A stretch of 64,000 bases of DNA from Tipula vernalis (taxonomy: Eukaryota > Arthropoda > Insecta > Diptera > Tipulidae): the NCBI GenBank assembly GCA_958295665.1, contig OY282560.1, forward strand, positions 23,023,653-23,087,652, written 5' to 3'. Position 1 is the first letter of the stretch; the number at the start of each line of letters is the position of its first letter. Positions 14,401 to 23,577 of the stretch are shown here, piece after piece. The translations under genes and the position numbers were made by a program. The notes beneath the pieces were generated by a model. The model was given only the letters and a program-made list of their open reading frames with translations, had not been told where the DNA came from and did not search any database.

Positions 14401-17400
14401 GATTGTCACATTTACCTTACATCAATTAAAACCTGTACAATCATGTTTAAATCAATATCAATAGAAATATATGAGTGAAAATTTTTGTCGCACAGACATT
14501 TCTAATTTGTAAAGTAGAATATTGTCTGAATAAACGATTATTCGAGGTTTTCATCGATATGAGATTTTCGAGATTTTGAGATTAGTTTTGGCAACGACTA
14601 CAAAAAAGAAATTCTTAATCTTTCACAGGTACTTTCTGATGCCATAGTATACGCCGTGATAAACTTTATCGGTATACACAATCGATTCATGAATGAAATT
14701 GCCATACGACGAACATTTTTAGATCGCCGCGATTACGTTCAGAGTAGTATCCAATTGGAAAAGGAACGCGATCGGGAGGTGATTATTATTACAAAACCAA
14801 TTTTATTATTAAATCCACAAAACTAATTGAATTTTATTTAGAAAGATCTACTACTTAGCATATTGCCGGAGCATACGGCCCAGTTGCTTGAAAAAGACAT
14901 TAGAAATGTTATACAAAAGATCCGGCACAAGAATAATAAAAATAAACCGGAGGTGAATGGAGACGTAATGAATTCGCAACGTATGTCGATCGTCCAGATG
15001 AGAAGTCTTGCTATAAAGTAAGTGTATTACCATATAATTATAACTTTATTCTGAACTATGATTTACACTATTCCAGTAAAACCTACACCGAAGTACACGA
15101 AAATGTTTCCGTCCTTTATGCGGACATTGTTAACTACACATTGATGACGACTACGTTACCCGTCGAAAAACTAGTTGAAATATTGCATGAACTCTTTGTA
15201 AAATTTGACGAAGCATCACACAACAATAATGTGCTGCGTATTAAATTTTTAGGTGATTGCTATTATGCGGTGGCCGGAATACCAAAAAAAAATGAATACC
15301 ACGCAAGGAGTTGTGTTAAACTTGGCCTTCAAATGATTAGTGATATTCGAGATGTTCGCCTAAATCGATCGGTTAATATTGACATGAGAATTGGTGTGCA
15401 TACGGGCAATATAATTGCCGGTGTGATTGGTTCATGCAAATGGCAATATGATATTTGGTCAAAAGATGTGGATATCGCTAATCGCATGGAATCGACCGGT
15501 GTTGCTGGCAAAGTGCATGTAACAAAGCAAACCCTGGATCAACTGAATAACGAATTTAATTTCGAAGATGGGCCGGAAAAGGCGCGGAATGATCCAACAC
15601 TACAGAATTATAATATCGAAACATTTTTAATATCGCCCGACGATAATTTTGAGCCAATCACTGATGATAGCCGCCCCTTATCAATCGGCTTACAGGAGCA
15701 TCTGCGCCGAAGTATTAGTAAACGCAGATCCAAAACAATGGAAACGCGAAATTTTATGTCGATGACGCTATTTAGTGAGTTGATAACAAAGACTAATGCG
15801 GAAATGGAACAGGAATCAGAACAGATGCCCGTCGGTCGATTACGATTCAATAAAATTTGTAGTACAAAACGATTTCAACAGGAACAAAATTTAGAGCAGA
15901 AAAAGTTAACTAAGGTTTCACCGATCCTGTTGATGTTTAATAACAGCAGTTTATGGATGGAATTGGAGTATTTAAAGTTAGGTGATGTTTTGCTCAAGTT
16001 TCATGTGACGCTCGGGTTTCTTGTATTGTTGGCGATTATCGCTCTCCAAATCATCAATAAATTGACCAATAACATATTTTGGATTATCATATCAATTTCG
16101 GTGGCCATTAATTTATTCTTGATCCCGATTATTTGGTTTAAAAAAGTTTGGAATATGCGCCGATCAGACGATGAGAACAGTTCGGATAGTTTTACAAATC
16201 CAAAATCACGACTGGCTAATTATGTCTATGCAGTTTCAAGTATTTTTGCGGAAAATATAGGCATGCGTTATGTGGTATTTTTACTGATGGGAATGTCGCT
16301 GGCCTTCTCGTCCGTAACATATTTGGTGACCGAGGAAACTGCGTACGAAATTACAAGAATTAATAATACGTGGGCCATTACCAATTGTATCCTGATGACA
16401 TTGTGTATTAATTTTATGTTCACCAAAATACATTTCATTTTTAAATTTCTGACGGGCTCGTTAATCACCGGTCTCTACGGTTGGATTATATTTGATCTCA
16501 AGAGGCATGTTTTTCATAATGAGAAAACAATTAATCCCCATTTGGAATCAAATTTAGCGCAATTCATCACCCTAATTGCAGTTGTCGTGTTATTACATTT
16601 AATTGATCGGCAAATGGAATTTATCGCACGCGTTGATTATAAGTAAGTCGATAACGGACTGATGGATAAGTGTAAAAGTGGAATAATTTTATTTTTTATT
16701 TTGTAGTGCTAATCAACAATTGTTGGCGAAACGAAGTGAAGCTGAGGTTACCCGTGTGTCGAATGCGATTCTTTTACAGAACATTTTGCCAGCACATGTT
16801 GCCGAAATTTATGTGAATGAAAGCTTTGGCGAGGGATTCTATTATGAGAAATATGAGAATGTGGCGATTATGTTTGCCCAGATTATGAATTATCAAGTAC
16901 AAACGGATAAGCAAGGGCTTAGCATACTCAATGAAATTATATGCGATTTTGATGAAGTGGTAAATATACATAGGTCTTGTAACTTATAATAATGGTTACT
17001 TAGTTAATTTGATTTCTTCTTCCATCCAGTTACTTTCACTAAATTCAAATTTACGGCTCGAAAAAATCAAAATTTCCGGATGGACATATATGGTAGCGTG
17101 CGGCTTAGATCCAGCCCGGAACGTGTCTTCCCTTTCATCAGGGCCGAAAATTCCCCCAAACCGTCGTCGAAGTACAAAACCAGCATATGGTAAGCGCCAA
17201 ACAGGGGAACACAATAATCACTATCCTACAAATGGCGGTACCGGTAAATCAACAAAGGAACTGCGTTTCTCGCAAAATGTATCATGCGTAATGGCACAAT
17301 TTGCGCTAGACCTCATGAAAAAGTTACAATACAGTAATCTAGATTTGTTTAAAGAGTACGATCCGGGACTGTTACGTGTTGGCATATCGACTGGTCAAGT

Positions 17401-17659
17401 TGTGGCCGGTGTTATTGGTTCAAATAAACCATTGTACGATGTATGGGGTGATACGGTGAATATGGCATCACGAATGGAATCAGAAGGCATACCCGGCCGA
17501 ATACAGGTGACCGCCGAAACAGCTAAAACCCTTATAGATTTTGGTATTGCATGCGAAAGTAGAGGCGGAATTAAGGTAAAAGGCAAAGATGGGTTGGTCC
17601 AAACATACTTTGCTCTGTTCGATGATGATTACGAGTTCATTAAAATAAGTAAACCGTGA
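2415..17659 (+). CDS. Adenylate cyclase, ACX-like, seven exons (5' exon missing)
   Basis: Membrane enzyme that converts ATP to cAMP. The coding model is join(2415..2697, 2766..2977, 14629..14778, 14842..15017, 15077..16642, 16707..16959, 17030..17659). All junctions are GT/AG, phases agree, and the total is 1089 residues plus TGA. The first readable exon opens in phase 0, so a short N-terminal exon is missing and was not found. Exons 1-3 supply the first membrane domain. C1 follows, with ADIVNYT (metal-binding Asp about residue 290) and LGDCYY (Asp about 334). Six more membrane segments lie at about 580-790. C2 spans about 797-1089. C2 keeps the ATP-site lysine in EKIKISGWTYM (about 894), the DVWGDTVNMASR loop with its Asn and Arg, and the final KVKGKD lysine, so catalysis looks intact. 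VNYT in place of the usual VGFT and the overall exon-encoded sequence resemble Drosophila ACX cyclases. The assignment to ACX rather than another class is from memory. An AATAAA signal lies 52 bases after the stop. Confidence 0.9.
2978..4085 (+). other. Start of the 11.65-kb adenylate cyclase intron, nothing recognised
   Basis: Follows the donor GTAAGT at 2978. AT-rich, with no coding similarity and no clear repeat seen. Confidence 0.4.
4090..4880 (-). pseudogene. pogo/Tigger-type DDE transposase remnant
   Basis: Pieces of a Tigger-like transposase in order on the minus strand. The N-terminal helix-turn-helix (about 4720-4590) reads KKIKILDRIKEGE followed by NMNESTIRTIKQNE after a frame change. 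A DDE segment (4553-4296) reads LLRVDNVPGYLKEL followed by FLPVNTTSL and GVISTFKSCYVR, which matches the family's DNAPGH, PPNTTS and GVI-FK motifs. A C-terminal piece (4193-4099) reads KLNACWKALLPVKGFD. The catalytic Asp of the DN motif is present, but the long segment between the helix-turn-helix and the DDE piece is missing and several stops intervene, so it is inactive. It lies inside the adenylate cyclase intron in antisense orientation. Confidence 0.8.
4881..5398. other. Intron sequence, nothing recognised
   Basis: AT-rich intronic sequence without a supported gene or element. Confidence 0.35.
5399..5463. mobile_element. Short TIR element, TA-flanked (copy 1)
   Basis: A 65-base palindromic unit that starts TACACCTAAACC and ends with GTTTAGGTG. 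Inside are ACACGG-like arms. The same terminus recurs at 6471, 6565-6643 and 13830-13841. The terminal TA would fit Tc1/mariner-type insertion (inference). Confidence 0.55.
5464..6564. other. Intron sequence with one isolated TIR end at 6471-6516
   Basis: No gene supported. Two minus-strand open frames (5580-5774 and 5879-6076) show no family features. At 6471-6516 there is one unpaired copy of the ACAYCTAAACCTGTTT terminus seen at 5399 and 6565. Confidence 0.4.
6565..6643. mobile_element. Short TIR element, TA-flanked (copy 2)
   Basis: A 79-base foldback unit. The left arm begins TACACTTAAACCTGTTTTTA. The right arm is its near-perfect inverse, ending AACAGGTTTAGGTGTGTA. Both ends carry TA. 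It is the best-preserved copy of the family in this intron. Confidence 0.65.
6644..7654. other. Intron sequence, nothing recognised
   Basis: Contains a run of about 18-20 A residues near 7280. Minus-strand open frames over it have no recognisable content. Confidence 0.35.
7655..7903. mobile_element. MITE-like element with 46-bp terminal inverted repeats
   Basis: The arms at 7655-7702 and 7858-7903 are inverse copies differing at only a few positions. Both begin AGCTGTGTTTTTT and run through ATTCGCTCC and GATAGCTGCTATC. The 155-base interior is non-coding and contains an extra degenerate inner copy (CGGAGCGCTATCGG, near 7830). Size, long arms and lack of coding fit a non-autonomous DNA element. 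The superfamily is not determined. Confidence 0.75.
7904..8353. other. Intron sequence, nothing recognised
   Basis: AT-rich. No coding or repeat structure supported. It borders the truncated 3' LTR of the copia element. Confidence 0.35.
8354..8439 (-). repeat. Truncated 3' LTR of the copia element
   Basis: About 86 bases nearly identical to 12767-12852, including CAGCGAGTGATATCC on the plus strand. Beyond 8354 the two copies no longer align, so only the first third of the LTR remains. Confidence 0.8.
8535..10219 (-). pseudogene. copia reverse transcriptase and RNase H, frameshifted
   Basis: The open frame 10219-9056 contains a copia RT: WKQAMEEEMNSL, LVAKGFSQ, FDVKTAFLNGD (first catalytic Asp), SLYGLRQSSRCW, and SIYIDDGLV as the YxDD box. 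A shift near 9120 leads to the frame 9116-8535 with the RNase H region: GYSDADFAGD, RKSTTGF, SEYIAA, YIDNQS and HKRSKHIDVQYH. The stop is followed at once by the polypurine tract and the 3' LTR. Catalytic residues are largely kept, but the frame break and the broken upstream domains make it non-functional. Confidence 0.92.
10107..11391 (-). pseudogene. copia integrase, frameshifted
   Basis: The gag_pre-integrase segment has the family-typical H-Q-K-L...C-x-x-C arrangement (HQKLANQNY, later CEPCALNKIHRLPF). It is followed by the catalytic-core opening IIHADVCGPL (first Asp). A frame-broken stretch at 10950-10720 still shows the SDNG and EQNGKIERENK motifs, which carry the second Asp and the Glu. 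The open frame 10715-10107 gives the C-terminal part (ARTMLHAAKF, then SPYEIWYNKRPD). Frame breaks near 10950 and 10720 inactivate it. Confidence 0.88.
11400..11671 (-). pseudogene. copia aspartic protease region, broken
   Basis: Between gag and integrase, the minus strand reads AWYMDTGASDHMTH at about 11620. It carries the D-T-G active site of copia proteases followed by S-x-H. Downstream stops interrupt the domain before the gag-pre-integrase segment. Confidence 0.75.
11672..12516 (-). pseudogene. copia gag, frameshifted
   Basis: Starts with ATG at 12516 (MDSELSRVSKLQGIENW...W), the usual copia-type gag opening with a W-x-x-W-K segment. A frameshift near 12220 moves the reading into the next frame (MWKKLTNIYEQKS, then the LLTLPPNFDHF stretch typical of the UBN2/gag family). 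Another shift precedes a CCHC zinc knuckle, CNFCHKPGHWAAEC, near 11760-11800, which packages RNA in intact relatives. Confidence 0.85.
12580..12852 (-). repeat. 5' LTR of the copia element
   Basis: Starts TGTCAG at 12852. The inner boundary near 12580 is approximate. Just inside lies GGTTATATCCAGC, which may be the primer-binding site, followed by the gag ATG at 12516. An AATAAA-like stretch lies mid-LTR. Confidence 0.6.
12853..14628. other. End of the long intron; one short TIR element at 13745-13841
   Basis: Mostly AT-rich sequence without genes. At 13745-13841 a diverged copy of the short TIR family is present. Its right end GGTTTAGGTGTA is clear and its left end is degraded. The acceptor CACAG ends at 14628. 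Confidence 0.45.
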
Positions 17660-17710
17660 TAGTTTGGATGATGAATTGTATATTTTTTGTAATATTATTT
17701 ATATTTATTT

Positions 17711-17716
17711 AATAAA
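17711..17716 (+). promoter_or_regulatory. Polyadenylation signal AATAAA
   Basis: Canonical hexamer 52 bases downstream of the adenylate cyclase stop codon. A second AATAAA follows at 17821. Confidence 0.6.
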
Positions 17717-17719
17717 TAG

Positions 17720-18590
17720 TTTTGTAATAGTTGATGAAGGAGCAAAGAATTCTAGTTTTATTAAAAACGAAACATCATGATGTGATGTGCACCCTATACA
17801 TCATCTTCTCTATAAAGTGCAATAAAGTCATAATCTAAATATGTTTTTATGGGACACTCAATAACGCTGTATTTCTGTACTTTTGTTCTACTCTAATTCT
17901 CATAACTTCACTTATACCTCACAAAGAACGTTGCTAACGTCAATTTTTCCATACAACAAACACACTCATATATCATATAACAGAAAGGTTGCATTTTGCC
18001 TAGTATACACCGCACGTAGAAAGTAACTATTTTCCACATTCCCTCTGCTAATAGCCAATTTTATAAAATCCTGTATACCAATCAATTCTCCATTCTTAAT
18101 CCAGATGTCGTTACTCTTTATTGGCGTGTAGCGAATAGAATCGATTCCGAAGGTCTCCAGCCAATGCAACAGAAGATCGATACGATTGCCGAAGGATAAG
18201 GGGTAGCTTCAAGCTTTCGTAGGGTTAATTAATTTTTACCATTCTTTCACTCAAAACAAGGTGACCCTTGCGGAATCTTTGTACCAACTGTATTACAAGA
18301 AGATTCTCTCGATATAGGGGCATGTTGAGCAGCACAGCTTCGACGTCCTAATCCCATTTATTAAAACATAATCGTTGGTTCGTCTGTCTGTCTGTCTGGG
18401 CGCCTGTCTCGATCTCTATGCCTAGCTAGCTTGGGTTGAGATCATGTAAGCAATTAGCGCCTTTTCTTGTATATAGCGGAGATTTAAATAACTAGAATAG
18501 AATAAACCTTGATTTTCCAAAAGATTTATTACAGAATTTTTCTTCTTTTCCAGAATATGTTCCCTTTTCCCAAAATATTTTTGAGTTGAT
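17720..18590. other. Spacer after adenylate cyclase; GTCT microsatellite
   Basis: Contains a short GTCT repeat at 18382-18398. A minus-strand open frame at 17966-18169 (HWLETFGIDSIRYTPIKSND) looks protein-like but matches no family I recognise and has a stop just upstream, so it is not called as a gene. Confidence 0.4.
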
Positions 18591-18594
18591 TTTG

Positions 18595-19745
18595 GGCATT
18601 GGGTTTGTAGTCGAATTAAGGGCTGAGTTGAAATTCACAGAGTCGAGTTGTGGTTGAGTTGGAGTTGGGTTAGGGTTGAGTTAAGGTTGAATTGGAGTTG
18701 AGTTGAGGTATGATCAGGATTGAGACTGGAATTGGGGGGTCAAATTTGAGTGAGTATAATCAACCATCGGTTGGGTATTAATTTGGGAGCCGAGTTGGGG
18801 ATTTAGTTAGAGGTTAAATTGAGTTGATTTAAATTGAATTCGTGTACGCATGTAATTTTTTGATTCGAGTTTATTTCAGGGTTGAGTTGATCGTTGAGTT
18901 CGGTGATGAGCGGAGGATTGAGATTTGGCTCAGGCTGTAGGTTTGGTGAAGTTGAGTTGGGATTGAGTGATTGGAAAATTATTTTGGGGTTGAATTGAAG
19001 GTTATATGGGGTTGAGTATATCCATGTAGTTTTCGGGATATGTTGATTAAGGAATGACTTGGGCGCTGAGTTCAAGGTAGAAATGAGCATTATACCCCTA
19101 TTATGGTTCTCACCTCACCGAAAAATACTATGTAAATGTGACTAGATTTGAATGAAATTTTTCGGTGAGGTGAGAACCATCCCCATTCAGATGGGGATTT
19201 ATTTGGAGTTTGGAAGGGCCGTATTGTTTTGTGGATTGAGTTGAGCGTTGAGTTTTTGGTTGAGTTAAGGCAGGAAGTTTTTATTATTTTATAAGAGTTA
19301 ATGTTTTATTCGTTTTTTTTTTTGTAATTTCACAAGCACTTTTAGTTTGACCCCTCAGCATTTTTGTCGATTTTTTACTAAGCCAATAACGGTTGTGCAA
19401 AAGAATAAGAAAAACAAATTGATGACATTAAAATGTATGAACACATATTAAGTTGGGCATTGAGTTTCAGGTTGAGTGAGGGGTGAGTTTGGATCGTGCA
19501 GTGGTTTTGTTAAGAATTAATTTCGCGGTTCAGTTGGTGGTTATATTTAGTTGATTTATGTTGAGTTCTTGTACGCATCAAACGTAGTTTGGGGTTGATT
19601 TAATAGGGTTGAGATGAAAGTTCATTTGGGGTTGAATTGGTGATTGTGTTGATTAAATTACGTTGGGATTGAGAGAGATGTTCAGTTAGTTTTGATTTAG
19701 GGGTTGAGTTGGAGTTAGATTTAGTTGAATTGAGATAAGGTTCTA
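18595..19745. repeat. Degenerate GAGTTG-rich minisatellite
   Basis: Irregular tandem runs of units such as GGGTTGAGTTG or GGAGTTGAGTTGAGG at about 18595-19090, 19195-19280 and 19430-19745. The strand asymmetry (G and T on plus) creates a long minus-strand open frame rich in Asn, Pro and Leu (19090-18803), which is a repeat artefact. A foldback element interrupts the array at 19103. Confidence 0.75.
19103..19180. mobile_element. 78-bp foldback element
   Basis: Perfect or near-perfect 24-base arms, ATGGTTCTCACCTCACCG and its inverse, flank a 29-base centre. A second, one-armed copy is at 42025-42086 and shares the centre (AGTCACATTTRCATAGTATT), so this is a dispersed family and not a chance palindrome. 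Confidence 0.75.
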
Positions 19746-20272
19746 ACCCTTTATATTTTTTTTAAATTTTCTCTAAGGTCGGCAGGCCGTTACTGTGACA
19801 GCAGCTTCTCGGACCTTTCACCACAGATGGTTCGATTCCACAGATCCACAGTATTTTCTGAACACCTTCAGAGAGGCCTACGGTCTTCGTAGACTTGAAC
19901 TCTATGATCAATCATCACTGAGAAAGACAAAGCGCTTGACATTGAATTGTGTAAGCCCATTGAACAATTTTCCCATTTTAGGGTCATAGGACGGAAATGG
20001 GAAACTGAAAGTATGAACAACGTGCACGAATTTTGTTCCCCCTCCTACACACTGCTAACCCGAGTGTCTTGAAGATTTTTCGTCTTTCAACAAGGTCTCA
20101 ATCAAGCCTTCCGTAGGTGCGTGGCTTCATCATGGTAAAGCTTATTTTAGGCTAATCGATTTATATCCCAAGTGCCCAGAGATCGTCAAATTGGCCATAA
20201 GATATTTGTGCTCTCCGCAAGGTTCTTGGCGCTTGATTGGAGCAAAAATTTGTATCGCTGGAGAACTTTTAA
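19746..20272. other. Spacer, nothing firmly recognised
   Basis: Slightly more GC-rich than the surroundings and next to the BEL/Pao remnant. It may be that element's decayed integrase region, but no motif can be read with confidence. Confidence 0.3.
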
Positions 20273-21600
20273 TCAATTGAACTTTATAGACGGAATTTCA
20301 CTTTTTAATTTATGGCCAGTTGTATGAATGGTATCGCAGTAGCAATAAATTGTTATGGTTGATTTACCGATCGATAAGAGTTTTAGTTCGGAAGAATAGC
20401 TGTCGATCTGCATTCGTTGAAAGAATAATTTTTCGGCTTTGGCTTTTTCTTTGGGTTTCAGAGCATGTAGCTTCAACTGTCGAATCGTTGATCTGCGATT
20501 GAATTTTGTTCGAGTCTTGTTTTGGCCATGGTGTTGTAGGACGGTACGAAAAAGGAAGACCTTTCAGGGTATTTTTTTTTTTGTTACGTCGTCTCATTGT
20601 ATGCAGTTGGTACGATACCAATCGGATGCATTTGTCAATTCCTGAATTACACCAGCTCTTTGTGAGACAAAAATTTTTAACAGTTTAGCGTATGACTAAG
20701 TACAACAAAGAATATTTTCCGTATCGCGCTCACGTTGAAATTCAGCGATTTCTTCAATAGCGTGGCTAGCCGCGCACCTAAAAGAGCAGCTTGTAACTCA
20801 AGTCTTGGAATAGAGTGCGATTTGCAATTTTGCGTTATCTAATGTATCCTGTTTATCGTGTCTATGTTTGTTGAGACGCGTCACAAAAATTATAAATTTC
20901 AATTTGCTTATCGTTTTCGGGTAACGACGTATATCTTCGTAAAGTCCCACTGTGCGTTATTGATTTCCCACATTTTTTGCATGAGAATTTTACTTCCAAT
21001 TAGAATATTTAACAGGAGTCAAAGTGGGGACTTATATGATTATTTTCAACACTTCTCATTTCGCCAGTCGTCTTGATAGGTTGATGTCCAGTTGTATTTT
21101 GTTGAAGGTTAGTTGGTTCACAAATTTATTTTTGTATTCCTACCACATTCCTAAAATTCGCCCTATTTGGCGGCTGCCATCGAATAGATGGGTATCATTG
21201 ATGTTTTCTAAAACCGCTTTCGAATTGGAAGCCCAATGGCAGATCACAAAGTTACATGAATCAGTTGCTTCGGTTTTTCTTCATAAGTTGCACCACCCAA
21301 ATAATCATTCATGTTATGATTCTTGATAATTTCAATTCTGGCCTCCGAATACTCTGATATAAAATCGCGGGCATTTTGATTTTTGACCACCTGAACCAGA
21401 CAGGGGGGACCGCTAGTGGAACCGAAAAATACCACCTGTATCTCAAAAATGTCTGGTTCCCAATTTTGATCCATTCCTTTCCAAAGCAACCGCAGTGCCG
21501 GTCGAAATGAAGACGGTTTCGTGTCGGCTTGATATCGACGACAAATACTATTGGATGGATCCGAAAATTAATCAAGATATTTGGTAGTGAATTGTACTTG
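20273..21600 (-). mobile_element. BEL/Pao retrotransposon pol remnant
   Basis: The minus strand shows decayed BEL/Pao pol in order. Reverse transcriptase (about 21575-21090) reads RPALRLLWKGMDQ, then VKNQNARDF, with the catalytic box decayed to NMNDYLGGATYEE. A connection with ASNSKAVLE and RILGMWW follows. RNase H gives IYNFCDASQQT (about 20900) and the highly typical IPRLELQAALLGARLA (about 20811-20764). The start of the integrase region is AEKLFFQRMQIDSYSSELKLLS (about 20430-20370). The YxDD aspartate loss, frameshifts and stops show it is dead. LTRs were not identified. Confidence 0.8.
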
Positions 21601-22300
21601 GACGTCGCGCAAATGCCACTTTTTGGGTTTGACCGATCATGTCGCCTGAGGGTATTTACGTCAAATAGCCTTTGTCAATATACTCCTTAAGTTTTTGGTT
21701 CATTTTACAATCTAAACAATGTAGCCGGGAAGCCGCTATCATTTTACTGGAAAATATGGCTGGTCATTTTCCATAAAACTCCACACTAGCATGAGGATCT
21801 CGGTTCATCTTTTATAGTATATAGAGGCATTCCAAGTCCTATCTTGGCTTTTGCTCTCTCTCTTGTTCTCTCTATTTGAGACTTGTCGTTTTGAAAAATG
21901 TGAGACCTGTAATTCGGATTATTTATGCAACAGTTGGTAATATGGTCGACTGCAGTTGTTTATGCCGCAAATTTTTGCTTTTTGCAAAACATCAACCTAT
22001 GTTTAGCGTTGTGTCAAGAAATCTTTTGTGATAAAATACCATTTTTGATTGACGTCGATGTTTTGAAATTTGTCACAATCATTTAATTTATGATTACCGG
22101 TTTTACATAATTGACACCACTTCTGTAAACTGCTTTTGACGATATTAGACATACGTCACATCCTTTTTGAATACACCTTTAAATCTGTGATTGACGAATT
22201 CCATCTGTTTCTTTAATAAAGGAATCACTAGTTGACTTGATGAATTGATTTTTCCCAATCCAATTAATGAATTCTAAAATTTTTACCTTTGTAGCTTTGT
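21601..22300. other. Spacer upstream of the BEL/Pao RT, nothing firmly recognised
   Basis: Position suggests decayed BEL/Pao protease and gag sequence, but no motif is readable. Confidence 0.3.
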
Positions 22301-22660
22301 TCCATACATTTCAGCTTACTATAAATCAGCAAATTGTGGATGATCAAAATCGAAAATCTGCAATTGTGATCCGATTGCGGTTCTCGATACCTCTAAAGAT
22401 AGGTTTCGGGACCTGTAATTGTTGTGCCAATGCTTGATTAGTTCCATACATTTCACCGGAAATTCGATGTTTTTGAAAATCATCTTAGCTTATAAATCAG
22501 CAAATTCTGAGACAAAAAATCCCAAATCTGCAATTGTGCTCCGATCACGGTTCTTAGACCCTCTAAAGAAAGGTTTCGGGACCTGTAATTGTTGTGCCAA
22601 AGCGCATTTAGGTTGCTTCAAATCAGCGAATTCTGAGCCAAAAAATCAAAACTGCACTGG
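22301..22660. repeat. Tandem repeat, about 2.5 irregular copies
   Basis: Unit starts TCCATACATTTCA at 22301 and again at 22443. Shared blocks include AAATCAGCAAATT (22323, 22494 and a variant at 22620) and GGTTTCGGGACCTGTAATTG, twice. Spacing varies (about 126-171 bases) through insertions. Confidence 0.7.
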
Positions 22661-22891
22661 AAAGCATAGATTCTGCAGACTGATTTCCTAATATTGTTAA
22701 TAACCCACTTAGAGAGCTAAGAACTCGCCCCTTAGTCGGTCTTGATTTTACGAATCCGAAAACTGGCAATCACACGTTGAATTCTCGAATTCCGCAGTAG
22801 AATGAGGCAATTTCTTTTGGCTCTCCACTGAAAATAGGCAAGACGCGGCCGACTGCCTGCAGTGCGATGCATTTTCCTAAAAAATGTTCAT

Positions 22892-23191
22892 TTAATGGCA
22901 GGAGTTCGCACCATGCTTGCTTTGACGTCGATAATCGGTATTTGCATTATCTAGCGCTGGTTGTTGTCTTGGGTGCACTGCGTTATCGATAACTGAATTC
23001 ACCACAGTTTGAGTTGTAATATCGGTCGACACTTTTAACAGTCTCTTCCAGCTCCCTTCTTGTTGGCCTTTAATCCAATTATTTACCTTTGTCAAAATAT
23101 TTATGACTGATGGTAAATCGTTTTCTTGGCGGCCGTTGTCGTCTTTCTGAATTTTAGAGAACGCTTCACATACCGTACCATACAAATTCAA
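22892..23191 (-). other. Unrecognised coding-like open frame, 99 codons
   Basis: Runs from ATG at 23191 to a stop at 22892. Composition looks protein-like and hydrophilic (stretches such as LPSVINILTKVNNWIK and SWKRLLKVSTDITTQTVV), with no low-complexity bias. I do not recognise a family. It could be decayed gag of the neighbouring BEL/Pao element, whose order on this strand would put gag here, or a fragment of a host or viral-like gene. No splice partners were found. Confidence 0.35.
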
Positions 23192-23330
23192 TGAAAAATT
23201 ATAAAGAGAGGTACACGATATTTATTCAAAACGGTAATAGCATTTTAAACGGCAATAATCGCAGCAAGGATGCCGGTCAGTTCTTACTTTCTTTGATACT
23301 AAGTGAAGTGGTGAAGAAAACAGCACCAGC

Positions 23331-23577
23331 GGCCCTATTCTCGAATTCCACAACCATTTTCCATATGTGGGCATCGGTCAAATTCTATGTAATTATTGAC
23401 GTTTTCGTATATGGGAAACTTTTTTCACCTGCTTATACCCATTCGGAAATATTCCCTTAGTACCGAAAAAATTCCATAGCGAATTCAAGAAACAGGAATT
23501 TAAATTTCCGTACGTTTTTATGAATTTGGACAGATGTCAGCATATAGAAAATGGATGTGGAATTCGAGAATAGGGCC
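23331..23577. mobile_element. 247-bp inverted-repeat (MITE-like) element
   Basis: Arms of about 55 bases at 23331-23386 and 23522-23577. Both begin GGCCCTATTCTCGAATTCCA and continue with about 80% match through CATTTTC-ATATG. The interior is non-coding. A plus-strand open frame across it (23191-23460) is coincidental. Confidence 0.65.

Noticed and set aside
17966..18169. Minus-strand 67-codon frame (HWLETFGIDSIRY...)
   Set aside because: Protein-like, but with a stop just upstream, no convincing splice acceptor in frame and no recognised family. Left as a note in the spacer.
18803..19090. Minus-strand 95-codon frame rich in Asn, Pro and Leu
   Set aside because: It is the translation of the degenerate GAGTTG repeat. 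Residue bias follows the repeat unit.
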